In this document: piece by piece, positions 53,705 to 64,000 of the stretch
Layout: each line of letters begins with the position of its first letter
Numbering within the stretch: the stretch's first letter is position 1
Origin: Chimonanthus salicifolius
Lineage: Eukaryota > Streptophyta > Magnoliopsida > Laurales > Calycanthaceae
NCBI GenBank assembly: GCA_013350335.1
Contig: CM023535.1
Span: forward strand, 37,074,069-37,138,068
DNA length: 64,000 bases
Reading direction: 5' to 3'
Translations under genes and position numbers: made by a program
The notes under the pieces: generated by a model
Database searches by the model: none
What the model saw: the letters and a program-made list of their open reading frames with translations, nothing else
Told to the model about the DNA's origin: nothing

Positions 53705-56700
53705 TTAGGGTTTACTATTTTAGGGTTTAGGATTTAGGGTTTAGGTTTTAGGGTTTAAGGTTTAGGGTGTTAGGGTTTTAGGGGTTTAGGGTTTTAGAGT
53801 TTAGGGTTTAGGGTTTAGGATTTAGGGTTTATGGTTTTCGGGTTTAGGGTTTTAGGGGTTTAGGATGTTAGGGTCTTAGACGTTTAGGGTTTTAGGGTTT
53901 AGTGGTTTGGGTTTAGGGTTTAGGGTTTAGGTTTTAGGGTTTAGGGTTTTATGTTTTTAGCATTTTTGTTGTTTATTGTTTAGGATTTAGGGCTTACTGG
54001 TTTTAGAGTATTAGGGTTTAGGCTTTTGGGTTTTAGGGATTTAGGGTTTAGGGTTTAGGGTTTTAGGGATTTAGGGTTTAGGGTTTTACAGTTTAGGGTT
54101 TAGGGTTTAGGGTTTTAGGGGTTAAGGGTTTTAGGCGCTAAGGGTTAAGGGTTTAGGGTTTTGGGTTTTAGGGGTTTAGGGTTTTAGGATTTCGGGTTTA
54201 GGGTTTAGGTTAATGGGTTTAGGGTTTTACGTTTTATGGTTTAGGGTTTAGGGTTTAGAGTTTTAGGGTTTTTGGTTTTAGGGTTTTATGGTTTAGGGTC
54301 TTACGGTTTTAGGGATTTACGTTTTAGGGTTTTAAGGTTTTATGGTTTTACGGTTTTAGGGTTTAGGGTTTAGGGTTTAGGGTTTAGAGTTTTAGGTTTT
54401 TAGTTTTTAGGGTTTTAGGGTTTAGGGTTTAGGGTTTTACGGTTTTAGGTTTTTAGGGTTTAGGGTTTTAGGGTTCTAGGGTTTTTGGGTTTATGGTTTT
54501 ATGGTTTTAGGGTTTAAGGGTTTAGGGTTTTGGGGTTTAGGGTTTCACGGTTTTAGGGTTTACGGTTTTAGGAATTAGGGTTTTAGGGTTTTAGGTTTTA
54601 CGGTTTAGGGTTTTGGGTTTTGGGGTTTTGGGGTCTAGGGTCTTAGGGTGGGTTTAGGGTTTAGGGTTTTGGGTTTTTGCGTATGGGTTTAGGGGTTTAG
54701 GGTTTATGGGTTTAAGGGTTTAGGAGTTTAGGGTTTTAGGGGTATTGGGTCTTAGGGTTTAGGGTTTATGGGTAAAGGGATTTAGGGTTTTAGGGTTTTA
54801 GGGTTTAGGGTTTAGGGTTTTAGGGTTTTAGGGTTTAAGGGTTTACGGTTTTACGGTTTAGAGTTTAAGGTTTAGGGTTTGGGGTTTGGAGTTTAGGGAT
54901 TTAGGGTTAAGGGTTTAGGGTTTTAAGGTTTTGGGTTTTAGAGGTTTACGGTTTTTGGCTTTAGGGTTTTATGTTTTTAGGGTTTTAATGGTTTATGGTT
55001 TAGGGTTTTAGGGTTTTATGGTTTACGGTTTTGGGTTTTAGGATTTAGGTGTTTAGGTTTTAGGCTTCATGGGGCTTCCAGTTTTAGGGTTTTGTGTACT
55101 AGGGTTTTAAGGTTTTAACGTTTTAGGGTTGTGGGTATTGGGGTTTTAAGGTTTTAACGTTTTAGGGTTTTGGGTTTAGAGTTTAGCGATTTAGGGTTTT
55201 TGGGTTTTAGTGTTTTAGGCTTTTCAGGTTTTAGGGTTTTACAGTTTTACGGTTCGGTTTTAGGGTTTTATGGTTTTAGGGGTTAGGGTTTTAGTGTTTT
55301 AGGCTTTTCCAGTTTTAGGGTTTTAGGGTTTTACGGTTCAGTTTTAGGTTTTTATGGTTTTAGGGATTAGGGTTTTAGGGTTTTAGGGTTTTGGGGTTGG
55401 GGTTTGGGTTTATGGGTTTTAGGATTTTTCGTTTTAGGCTTTAGGGTTTAAGGTTTTCGGTTTTCGGGTTTTATGGTTTCATGGTTTTAGGGTTTAGGGT
55501 TTTAGGGTCTAGGGTTTTAGGTTTTCGTTTTTTAGGGTTTTATGCTTTTAGGGTTTGGGGAGGGTTTAGTGGTTAGGGTTTAGGGTTTTAGGGTTTTGGG
55601 GTTAGGGTGTAGGGTTTAGGGTTTAGGGTTTTAGGTTTTTAGGGTTTAGGGGTTTAGGGTTTTAGGGTTTTGGCTTTTAGGGTTTAGGGTTTAGGGTTTT
55701 AGCTTTATAGGGTTTAGGTTTTACAGCTTTAGGTTTTATGGTTTTTGGGTTTACGGTTTTAGGGGATTAGGGTTTTAGGGATAGAGTTTAGGGTTTGAGG
55801 GATTTAGGATTTTAGGGATTAGGGTTTTGGGTTTTAGGGTTTTAGGGTTTTGGGTTTTAGGTTTCAGGGTTATAGGGTTTAGAGTTTTAGGGTTTTGGGT
55901 TTCGGTTTAGGGTTTATGGTTTAGGGTTTTAGGTTTTAGGGTTTTAGGGTTTTAGTGTTTAGGGTTTAGGGTTTAGTGTTTAGGGTTTAGTGTTTTAGGA
56001 TTTTTGGGTTTTAGGGTTTTAGGTTTTAGGGTTAAGGGTTTGGGATTTTAGGGTTTCAGTGTCTTGGGATAGGGTTTTCAGGGTTTAGGGTTTAGGGTTC
56101 AGGGTTTGGGGTTAGGGTTTAGGGTTCAGGGTTTGGGGTTAGGGTTTAGTGAAAGTTTTAGGATTTAGGTTTTAGGGTTTTCAGGTTTAGGGTTTTAGGG
56201 TTTAGGGTTTTAAGGTTTAAGGGTTTTGGGTTTTAGGGTTTTCAGCTTTAGGGTTAACAGGATTTAGGGTTTTATGGTTTAGGGTTTTAAGGTTTAAGGG
56301 TTTTGGGTTTTAGGGTTTAGGATTTTAGGGTTTAGGGTCTAGGTTTTAGTGTTTAGGGTTTTAGGTTTTTAGGGGTTTAGGGTTTTAGGGGTTTACGGTT
56401 TTTGGGTTTAGGGTTTTAATGGTTTAGGGTTTAGGGTTTAGGGTTTAGGGTTTTTGGGTTTTTGGGTTTTATGGTTTTATGGTTTAAGGTTTAGGTTTTA
56501 GGGTATAGGGTTTAGGGGTTTTGAGGGTTTACTGTTTTAGGGTTTAGGATTTTGGGTTTAGGGTTTTTGGGGTTAAAGGTTTAGGGTGTTAGGGTTTCAG
56601 GGGTTTAGGGTTTTAGGGTTTCTGGATTTAGGGTTTAGGGTTTAGGATTTAGAGTTTATGGTTTTTGGGTTTAGGGTTTTAGGGCTTTAGGGTGTTACGG

Positions 56701-59700
56701 TTTTATGCGTTTGGGGTTTTAGGGCTTAGCGGTTTGGGTTTAGGGTTTGAGGTGTAGGGTTTAAGTTTTTGTGTTTAGAGTTTTAGGCTTTTATCGTTTT
56801 AGTAGTTTAGGGTTTTGGATTTAGGGTTTACGATTTTAGCGTATTAGGGTTTATGGTTTTGGGTTTTAGGAATTTAGGGTTTAGGGTTTAGGGTTTTAGG
56901 GTTTTAAGGTTTAGGATTTTACGGTTTAGGTTTTAGGGTTTTGGATTTTAGGGGTAAAGGGTTAAGGGTTTAGGGTTTTGGGTTTTGGGTTTTAGGGGTT
57001 TACGGTTTTTAGGTTTAGGGTTTAGGTTAATGGGTTTAGGGTTTTATGGTTTATGGTTTAGGGTTTAGGATTTAGAGTTTTAGGGTTTTAGGTGTATTGG
57101 GTTTTAGGGTTTAGGGTATATGGTTTAGGGTTTAGGATTTAGAGTTTTAGGGTTTTAGGTGTATTGGGTTTTAGGGTTTAGGGTATATGGTTTTAGGGAT
57201 TTAGGGTTTTAGGGTTTAGGGTTAAGGGTTTTAGGGTTTAAGGGTTTAGGGTTTTAGGGTTTAGAGTTTTGGATTTAGGGTTTAAGGTTTTGGGTTTTAA
57301 GGGTTTACAGTTTTTGGGTTTAGGGTTTTATGTTTTTAGGGTAATGGTTTATTGTTTAGGGTTTTAGGGTTTTATGGTTTAGGGTTTTAGGGTTTTAGGG
57401 TTATGGGGTTTAGGGTTTTAGGGTTTAGGCCTTTAGGGTTTAGGGTTTTAGATTTATAGGGTTTAGGGTTTACGACTTTAGGGTTTTATGGTTTTTGGGT
57501 TTACGGTTTTAGGAGACTAGGGTTTTAGGGATAGGGTTTTGGGTTTTAGGGTTTTAGCATTTTAGGGTTTTTGGTTTTGGGTTTCATGGTCATAGGGTTT
57601 AGAGTTTTAGAGTTTTGGGTTTCGGTTTAGGGTTTAGGGTTTTAGGTTTTAGGGTTTTAGGGTTTTAGAGTTTTAGGGTTTTAGAGTTTAGGGTTTAGGG
57701 TTTGGGGTTTGGGGTTTGGGGTTAGCATTTAGGGTTCTAGGGTTTTAGGGTTTAGTATAAGTTTTAGGGTTTATGGTTTATGGTTTTTGGGTTTTCAGGT
57801 TTAAGGTTAACGGGATTTAGGGTTTTAGGGTTTTAAAGTTTAAGGGTTTAGGGTTTTAGGGTTTAGGGTTTTAGGGTTAAAGTTTAGGGTTTAGGTTTAG
57901 GGTTTAGGGTCTAGTGTTTAGGGTTTTAGGGGTTTAGGGTTTACGGTTTAGGGTTTTAGGGGTTTACAGTTTTTGGGTTTAGGGTTTTATGTTTTATGGT
58001 TTTAATGGTTTAGGGTCTAGGGTTTTAGGGTTTTAGGGTTTTATGGTTTAGGGTTTAAGGTTTTAGGGTTTTAGGGTTTTTAGGGGTTTTAAGGGTTTAC
58101 TATTTTAGGGTTTAGGATTTAGGATTTAGGGTTTAAGGGTCAAAGGTTTAGGGTCTTAGGGTTTTAGGGGTTCAAGGTTTAGGGTTTAGGGTTTAGGATT
58201 TAGGGTTTATGGTTTTTGGGTTTAGGGTTTTAGGGGTTTAGGTTATTAAGGTTTTAGGCATTTAGGATTTAGGGTTTAGGGTTTAGGTTTTAGTATTTAA
58301 AGTTTTAGGTTTTTAGTGGTTTAGGGTTTTGGATTTAGGGTTTTCGGTTTTAGGGTATTAGGGTTTAGGGTTTTGGGTTTTAGGAATTTAGGGTTTAGGG
58401 TTTAGGGTTTTAGGGTTTTAGGGTTAGGGTTTTACGGTTTAGGGTTTAGGGTTTTAGGGGTTAAGGGTTAAGGGTTTAGGGTTTTTGGGTTTAGTGTTTA
58501 GGGTTTAGGGTTTAGGTTAATGGGTTTAGGGTTTTACGGTTTAGGGTTTGGGGTTTAGGGTTTAGAGTTTAGGGTTTAGGTTTTAGTGTTTAGAGTTTTA
58601 GGTTTTAAGTGGTTTAGGGTTTTGGATTTAGGGTTTACGGTTTCAGGGTATTAGGGTTTAGGGTTTTGGATTTTAGGTATTTTCGTTTTAGGGTTTAGTG
58701 TTTTAGGGTTTTAGGGTTTAGGGTTTTACGGTTTAGGGTTTAGGGTTTAGGGTTTTAGGGGTTAAGGGTTAAGGGTTTAGGGTTTAGGGTTTTGGGTTTT
58801 GGGTTTTAGGGGTTTAGGATTTTTGGTTTTAGGGTTTAGGGTTTAGGTTAATGAGTTTAGGGTTTTGGGTCTTAGGGGTTTAGGGTTTTTGGGTTTAGAG
58901 TTTAGGGTTTAGGTTAATGGGTTTAGGGTTTTACGGTTTAGAGTTTGGGCCTTAGGGTTTAGAGTTTTAGGGTTTTTGGTTTTAGGGTTTTAGGGTTTAG
59001 GTTTTAGGGTTTTACAGTTTTAGAGTTTTAGAGTTTTAGATTTTAGGGTTTTACGATTTTAGTGTTTAGGGTTTAGGGTTTTTGGGTCTTGGGTTTAGGG
59101 TTTTAGGGTTTATGGGTTTAGGGGTTTAGGGTTTTAGGGTTTTTGGTGTATTGGGTTTTAGGGTTTAAGGTTTAGGGTTTATGGTTAAAGGGATTTTGGG
59201 TTTTAGGGTTTAGGGTTATGGTTTTAGGGTTTTAGGGTTTTAGGGTTTAGGGTTTTAGGGTTTAGAGTTTAGGTTTAGGGTTTAGGGTTTAGGGTTAAGG
59301 GTTTAGAGTTTATGGTTTTGGGTTTTAGGGGTTTACGGTTTTTGGGTTTAGGGTTTTATGTTTTTAGGGTTTAATGGCTTATGGTTTAGGGTTTTAGGGT
59401 TTTATGGTTTAGGGTTTAGGGTTTTAAGGTTTAGGGGTTTAGGGGTTTAGGTTTTAGGCTTCTTGAGGCTTACAGTTTTAGGGTTCAGGGTATTAGGGTT
59501 TTAATGTTTTAACGTTTTAGGGTTTTGGGTTTAGGGTTTTAGCCTTTTAGGGGTTTAGGGTTTAGGATTTAGTATTTAGGTTTTTGGGTTTAGGTTTTAG
59601 GGTTTAGGGTTTAGACTTTTAGCATCTGATGGTTTTAGGGCTTTGGTTTAGGGTTTTGCTGTTTTAGGGTTTTAGGGTTTTTGGGTTTAGGGTTTTATTG

Positions 59701-62700
59701 TTTTAGGATTTTAGGGTTTATGGTTTTAGGGTTTTAGGGTTTAGGATTTTAGGGTTTTAGGGTTTACGATTTTTGTTTTTTGGGTTTTAGGGTTTTACGG
59801 TTTAGGGTTTAGGATATTGGGGTTAGAGGGTTAAGGGTTTTAGGGTTAACGATGTTAGGGTTTGAGCGTTTTTGGGTTCAGGGTTTAGGGTTTTCAGTTT
59901 TAGGGGTTTAGGCTTTTAGGGTTTCTGGTTTAGGGTTTAGGTTATTGAGTTTAGGTTTTACGGTTTATGGTTTAGGGTTTAGGGTTTAGAGTTTTAGGGC
60001 TTAGAGTTTTAGGGTTTTTGGTTTTAAGGTTTGAGGGGTTTAGGGTTTTACAGTCTTAGGGTTTTATGTTTTAGGGTTTTATGGTTTTATGGTTTTACGG
60101 TTTTAGGATTTAGGGTTTAGAGTTTAGGGTTTAGGGTTTTAGGGGTTTTGGGTTAAGGGTTTAGGTTTTAAGGTTTAGGATTTTAGGGGTTTACTGGTTT
60201 TGGATTTAGGGTTTTATATTTTTAGGGCTTTAATGGTTAATGGTTTAGGGCATAGGGTTTAGGGTTTAGTGCTTAGGGTTTAGGGTTTAGGGTTTTGGGT
60301 TTTAGGGTTTAGGGTTTTAGGGATTATGTGTTTAGGGGTTTAGGGGTTTAGGGTTTAAGGGTTTTAGGGGTATTGGGTTTTAGGGTTTTGTGTTTAGGGT
60401 TTTAGGGTTTAGTGTTAGGTTTTAGGGTTTAGGGTTTAGTGTTTAGGTTTTAGCGTTTTAGGGGTTTAGAGTTTAGGGTATAGGGTTTAGGGGTTTTGAG
60501 GGTTTACTGTTTTAGGGTTTAGGATTTTGGGTTTAGGGTTTTTGGGGTTAAAGGTTTAGGGTGTTAGGGTTTCAGGGGTTTAGGGTTTTAGGGTTTCTGG
60601 ATTTAGGGTTTAGGGTTTAGGCTTCTTGGGCTTACAGTTTTAGGGTTTAGACATTAGGGTTTTAAGGTTTTAACATTTTAGGGTTTTGGGTTTAGGGGTT
60701 TATACTTTTAGGGTTTTAGGGTTTTAGGGGTTTAGGGTTTAGGATTTAGGCTTTAGGTTTTGGGGTTTAGGATTTAGGGTTTAGAGTTTTAGCGTTTGAG
60801 GGTTTTAAGGTTTAGTGTTTATTGTTTATGATTTACTATTTAGCGTTTTAGGGTTTAGGGTTTTCGGGTTTTAGGGTGTAAGGTTTAAGGTTTATGGTTT
60901 TAGGGTTTTTGGGTTTCGGGTTTAGGGTTTATGGTTTTATGGTTTTTGGGTTTAAGGGTTTTAGGGCTTAGGGCTTAGGGTATTAGGGTTTGAGGGTGGA
61001 AGGTTTTAGGGTTTAGGGTTTAGGGTTTTAGGGTTTGACGGTTTTGGGGTTTAGGGTTTTATGGTTTAAGGGTTTTAGGGTTTTAGGGCTTAGGGTTTAG
61101 GGTTTAGGGTTTTAGGGTTTAGGGTTTAGGGTTTTAGAGTTTTGGGTGTAGAGTTTTAGGGTTTATGGGTTTAGGGGTTTAGTGTTTTAGGGTTTTAGGG
61201 GTATTGGGTTTTAGGGTTTAGGGTTTATGGGTAAAGGGATTTAGGGTTTTAGGGTTAGCGTTTAGGGTTTTAGGGTTGTAGGTTTTTATTGGTTTTAGGG
61301 TTTAGGGTTTTAGGGTTTTATGATTTAGGGTTAGGGTTTTAGGGTTTAGGGTTTTACCGTTTATGGTAGAGTTTAGGGTTTAGAGTTTTAGGGTTTTTGG
61401 TTTTAGGGTTTAAGGTTACAGGGCTTTAGGTTTTAGGGTTTTACGGTTTTAGGGTTTAGGGTTTAGAGTTTTAGGTTTTTGGTTTTTAGGGTTTTGGGTT
61501 TAGGGTTTAGGGTTTTACGGTTTTAGGTTTTTAGGGTTTAGGGTTTTAGGGTTCTAGGGTTTTAGGTTTATGTTTTTAGGGTTTTAGGGTTTAAGGGTTT
61601 AGGGTTTTGGGGTTTAGGGTTTCACGGTTTTAGGGTTTACGGTTTTAGGAATTAGGGTTTTAGGTTTTACGGTTTAGGGTTTGGGTTTTGGGGTTTTGGG
61701 GTCTAGGGTCTTAGGGTTTTAGGGTTTAGGGTTTAGGGTTTTGGGTTTTTGCGTATGGGTTTAGGGGTTTAGGGTTTATGGGTTTAGGGGTTTAGGGTTT
61801 TAGGGGTATTGGGTTTTAGGGTTTTAGGGTTTTAGGGTTTAGGGTTTAGGGTTTTAGGGTTTAGGGTTTAGGGTTTAGGGTTTTAGGTTTTAAGGGTTTA
61901 GGGTTTTACGGTTTAGAGTTTAGGGTTTAGGGTTTGGGGTTTAGGTTTCAGGGTTTTAGGGATTTAGGGTTAAGGGTTTAGGGTTTAAGGTTTTGGGTTT
62001 TAGAGGTTTACGGTTTTTGGGTTTAGGGTTTTATGTTTTTAGGGTTTTAATGGTTTATGGTTTAGGGTTTTAGGGTTTTATGGTTTACAGTTTAGGGTTT
62101 TAGGGTTTTAGGATTTAGGTGTTTAGGTTTGAGGTTTCTTAGGGCTTCCAATTTTAGGGTTTTGGGTACTAGGGTTTTAAGGTTTTAACGTTTTAGGGTT
62201 TTGGGTATTGGGGTTTTAAGGGTTTAACGTTTTAGGGTTTTGGGTTTAGATTTTAGGGATTTAGGGTTTTGGGGTTTTAGTGTTTTAGGCTTATCAGGTT
62301 TTAGGGTTTTACGGTTCAGTTTAAGGGTTTTATGGATTTAGGGGTTAGGGTTTTAGTGTTTTAGGCTTTTCCGGTTTTAGGGTTTTACTGTTTTACAGTT
62401 CAGTTTTAGGGTTTTATGGTTTTAGGGGTTAGGGTTTTAGTATTTTAGGCTTTTCCGGTTTTAGGGTTTTACGGTTCAGTTTTAGGGTTTTATGGTTTTA
62501 GGGGTTAGGGTTTTAGGGTTTTATGGATTTAGGGTTTTAGGATTTTAGGGTTTTGGGGTTGGGGTTTGGGTTTATGGGTTTTAGGGTTTTTGGTTTTAGG
62601 CTTTAGGGTTTAGGGTTTTAGGTTTTCGGGCTTTATGGTTTCATGGTTTTAGGGTTTAGGGGTTAGGGTTTAGGGTTTTAGGGTCTAAGGTTTTAGGTTT

Positions 62701-64000
62701 TCGTTTTTTAGGGTTTTATGCTTTTAGGGTTTGGGGAGGGTTTAGTGGTTAGGGTTTAGGGTTTTAGGGTTTTGGGGTTAGGGTGTAGGGTTTAGGGTTT
62801 AGGGTTTTAGGTTTTTAGGGTTAAGGGATTTAGCATTTTAGGGTTTTGGCTTTTAGGGTTTAGGGTTTTAGATTTATAGGGTTTAGGTTTTACGGCTTTA
62901 GGGTTTTATGGTTTTTGAGTTTATGGTTTTAGGGGATTAGGGTTTTAGGGATAGAGTTTAGGGTTTCAGGGCTTTAGGATTTTAGGGTTTTGGGTTTTAG
63001 GGTTTTGGGTTTTAGGGTTTTTGGGTTTTTGGGTTTTAGGTTTCAGGGTTATAGGGTTTAGAGTTTTAGGGTTTTGGGTTTCGGTTTAGGGTTTATGTTT
63101 TTGGGTTTTAGGTTTTAGGGTTTTAGGGTTTTAGTGCTTAAGGTTTAGGGTTCTAGGGTTTGGGGGTTTAGTGTAAGTTTTAGGCTTTAGGTTTTAGGAT
63201 TTTCAGGTTTAGGATTTTGGGTTTTAGGGTTTTCAGCTTTAGGGTTAATGGGATTTAGGGTTTTATGGTTTAGGGTTTTAAGGTTTAAGGGTTTTGGGTT
63301 TTAGGGTTTAAGATTTTAGGGTTTTGGTTTTAGGTATTAGTGTTTAGGGTTTTAGGTTTTTAGGGGTTTAGGGTTTACGGTTTACGGTTTTAGGGGTTTA
63401 CGGTTTTTGGGTTTAGAGTTTTAAGTTTTCATGGTTTTAATGGTTTAGGGTTTAGGGTTTTAGGGTTTTTGGGTTTTATGGTTTTATGGTTTAAGGTTTA
63501 GGGTTTTAGGGTTTTAGGGTTTAGGGTTTAGGGTTTAGGGTTTAGGGGTTTTGAGGGTTTACTGTTTTAGGGTTTAGGATTTTGGGTTTAGGGTTTTTGG
63601 GGTTAAAGGTTTAGGGTGTTAGGTTTTCAGGGGTTTAGGGTTTTAGGGTTTCTGGATTTAGGGTTTAGGGTTTAGGCTTCTTGGGCTTACAGTTTTAGGG
63701 TTTAGGTATTAGAGTTTTAAGGTTTTAACATTTTAGGGTTTTGGGTTTAGGGGTTTATACTTTTAGAGTTTTAGGGTTTTAGGGGTTTAGGGTTTAGGAT
63801 TTAGGCTTTAGGTTTTTGGGTTTAGGATTTAGGGTTTAGAGTTTTAGCGTTTGAGGGTTTTAAGGTTTAGGGTTTATTGTTTACGATTTACTGTTTAGGG
63901 TTTTAGGGTTTAGGGTTTTTGGGTTTTAGGGTGTAAGGTTTAAGGTTTATGGTTTTAGGGTTTTTGGGTTTAGGGTTTAGGGTTTATGGTTTTAGGGTTT
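53705..64000 (+). repeat. Degenerate telomeric (TTTAGGG-type) array
   Basis: About 10.3 kb to the window end of TTTAGGG and variants (TTTTAGGG, TTTATGG, TTTACGG, TTTTGGG), G-rich strand on plus throughout. This orientation places a chromosome end, if there is one, to the right. Perfect tandem runs are short, so it is either interstitial or the degenerate proximal part of a telomere. Contains large internal duplications (see findings). No gene. Confidence 0.95.

Noticed and set aside
53705..64000. Telomeric array as proof of an active chromosome end
   Set aside because: Repeats are too degenerate; only orientation is compatible. It could be interstitial, so the feature is called degenerate telomeric repeat only.

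Overview
The window is repeat-rich, gene-poor plant nuclear DNA. Four things point to an angiosperm: about 10.3 kb of degenerate TTTAGGG-type telomeric repeat at the right end; integrated Caulimoviridae (plant pararetrovirus) sequence with primer-binding sites complementary to plant initiator tRNA-Met; a Ty3/gypsy element primed by the same tRNA; and two large solo LTRs of another family. I found no host protein-coding gene and no tRNA or rRNA gene.

Layout. 1-110 is a viral scrap. 111-7560 is a 9-bp minisatellite (consensus GACAAACTG) split by a 3.9-kb solo LTR (3113-7012). 7561-39890 is a mosaic of viral pieces, here called copies E, A, B, C, D and F. Nearly every break or change of orientation is bridged by another minisatellite block (12340-12722, 15051-15134, 23958-25037, 28724-31321, 35066-35199, 37768-39174). 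39890-52445 is a decayed Ty3/gypsy element with LTRs of about 2.7 kb, inserted into viral copy F. A second solo LTR (49017-52439, imperfect 5-bp target duplication) sits inside its right LTR. Copy F resumes at 52446 and runs straight into telomere-like repeat at about 53705.

From the overlapping copies the virus reads, in its own sense: tRNA-Met primer site; intergenic promoter with a TATATAAG box; leader with a 65-73 nt GT-AG intron-like segment; small ORFs sORF1 and sORF2 (and in copy C a second sORF2-like frame); a conserved element just before the movement protein; ORF1 (movement protein, linker, coat protein with CCHC finger, coiled coil, aspartic protease, reverse transcriptase, RNase H); and ORF2 (about 427 residues, tryptophan-rich, unknown function), whose ATG overlaps the ORF1 stop by 11 nt in all four copies where the site survives. 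ORF2 ends just before the next primer site, as expected for head-to-tail integration of a circular genome. The layout resembles petuvirus/florendovirus-type members, but I cannot settle the genus. All copies are broken by stops, frameshifts, deletions and array insertions, so they are endogenous relics.

The most unusual features are the tie between one minisatellite family and the viral breakpoints, the conserved leader architecture (small intron, stop-N-start coupled sORFs, paralogous sORF), ORF2, the direct virus-telomere junction, and the large internal duplications of the telomeric array.
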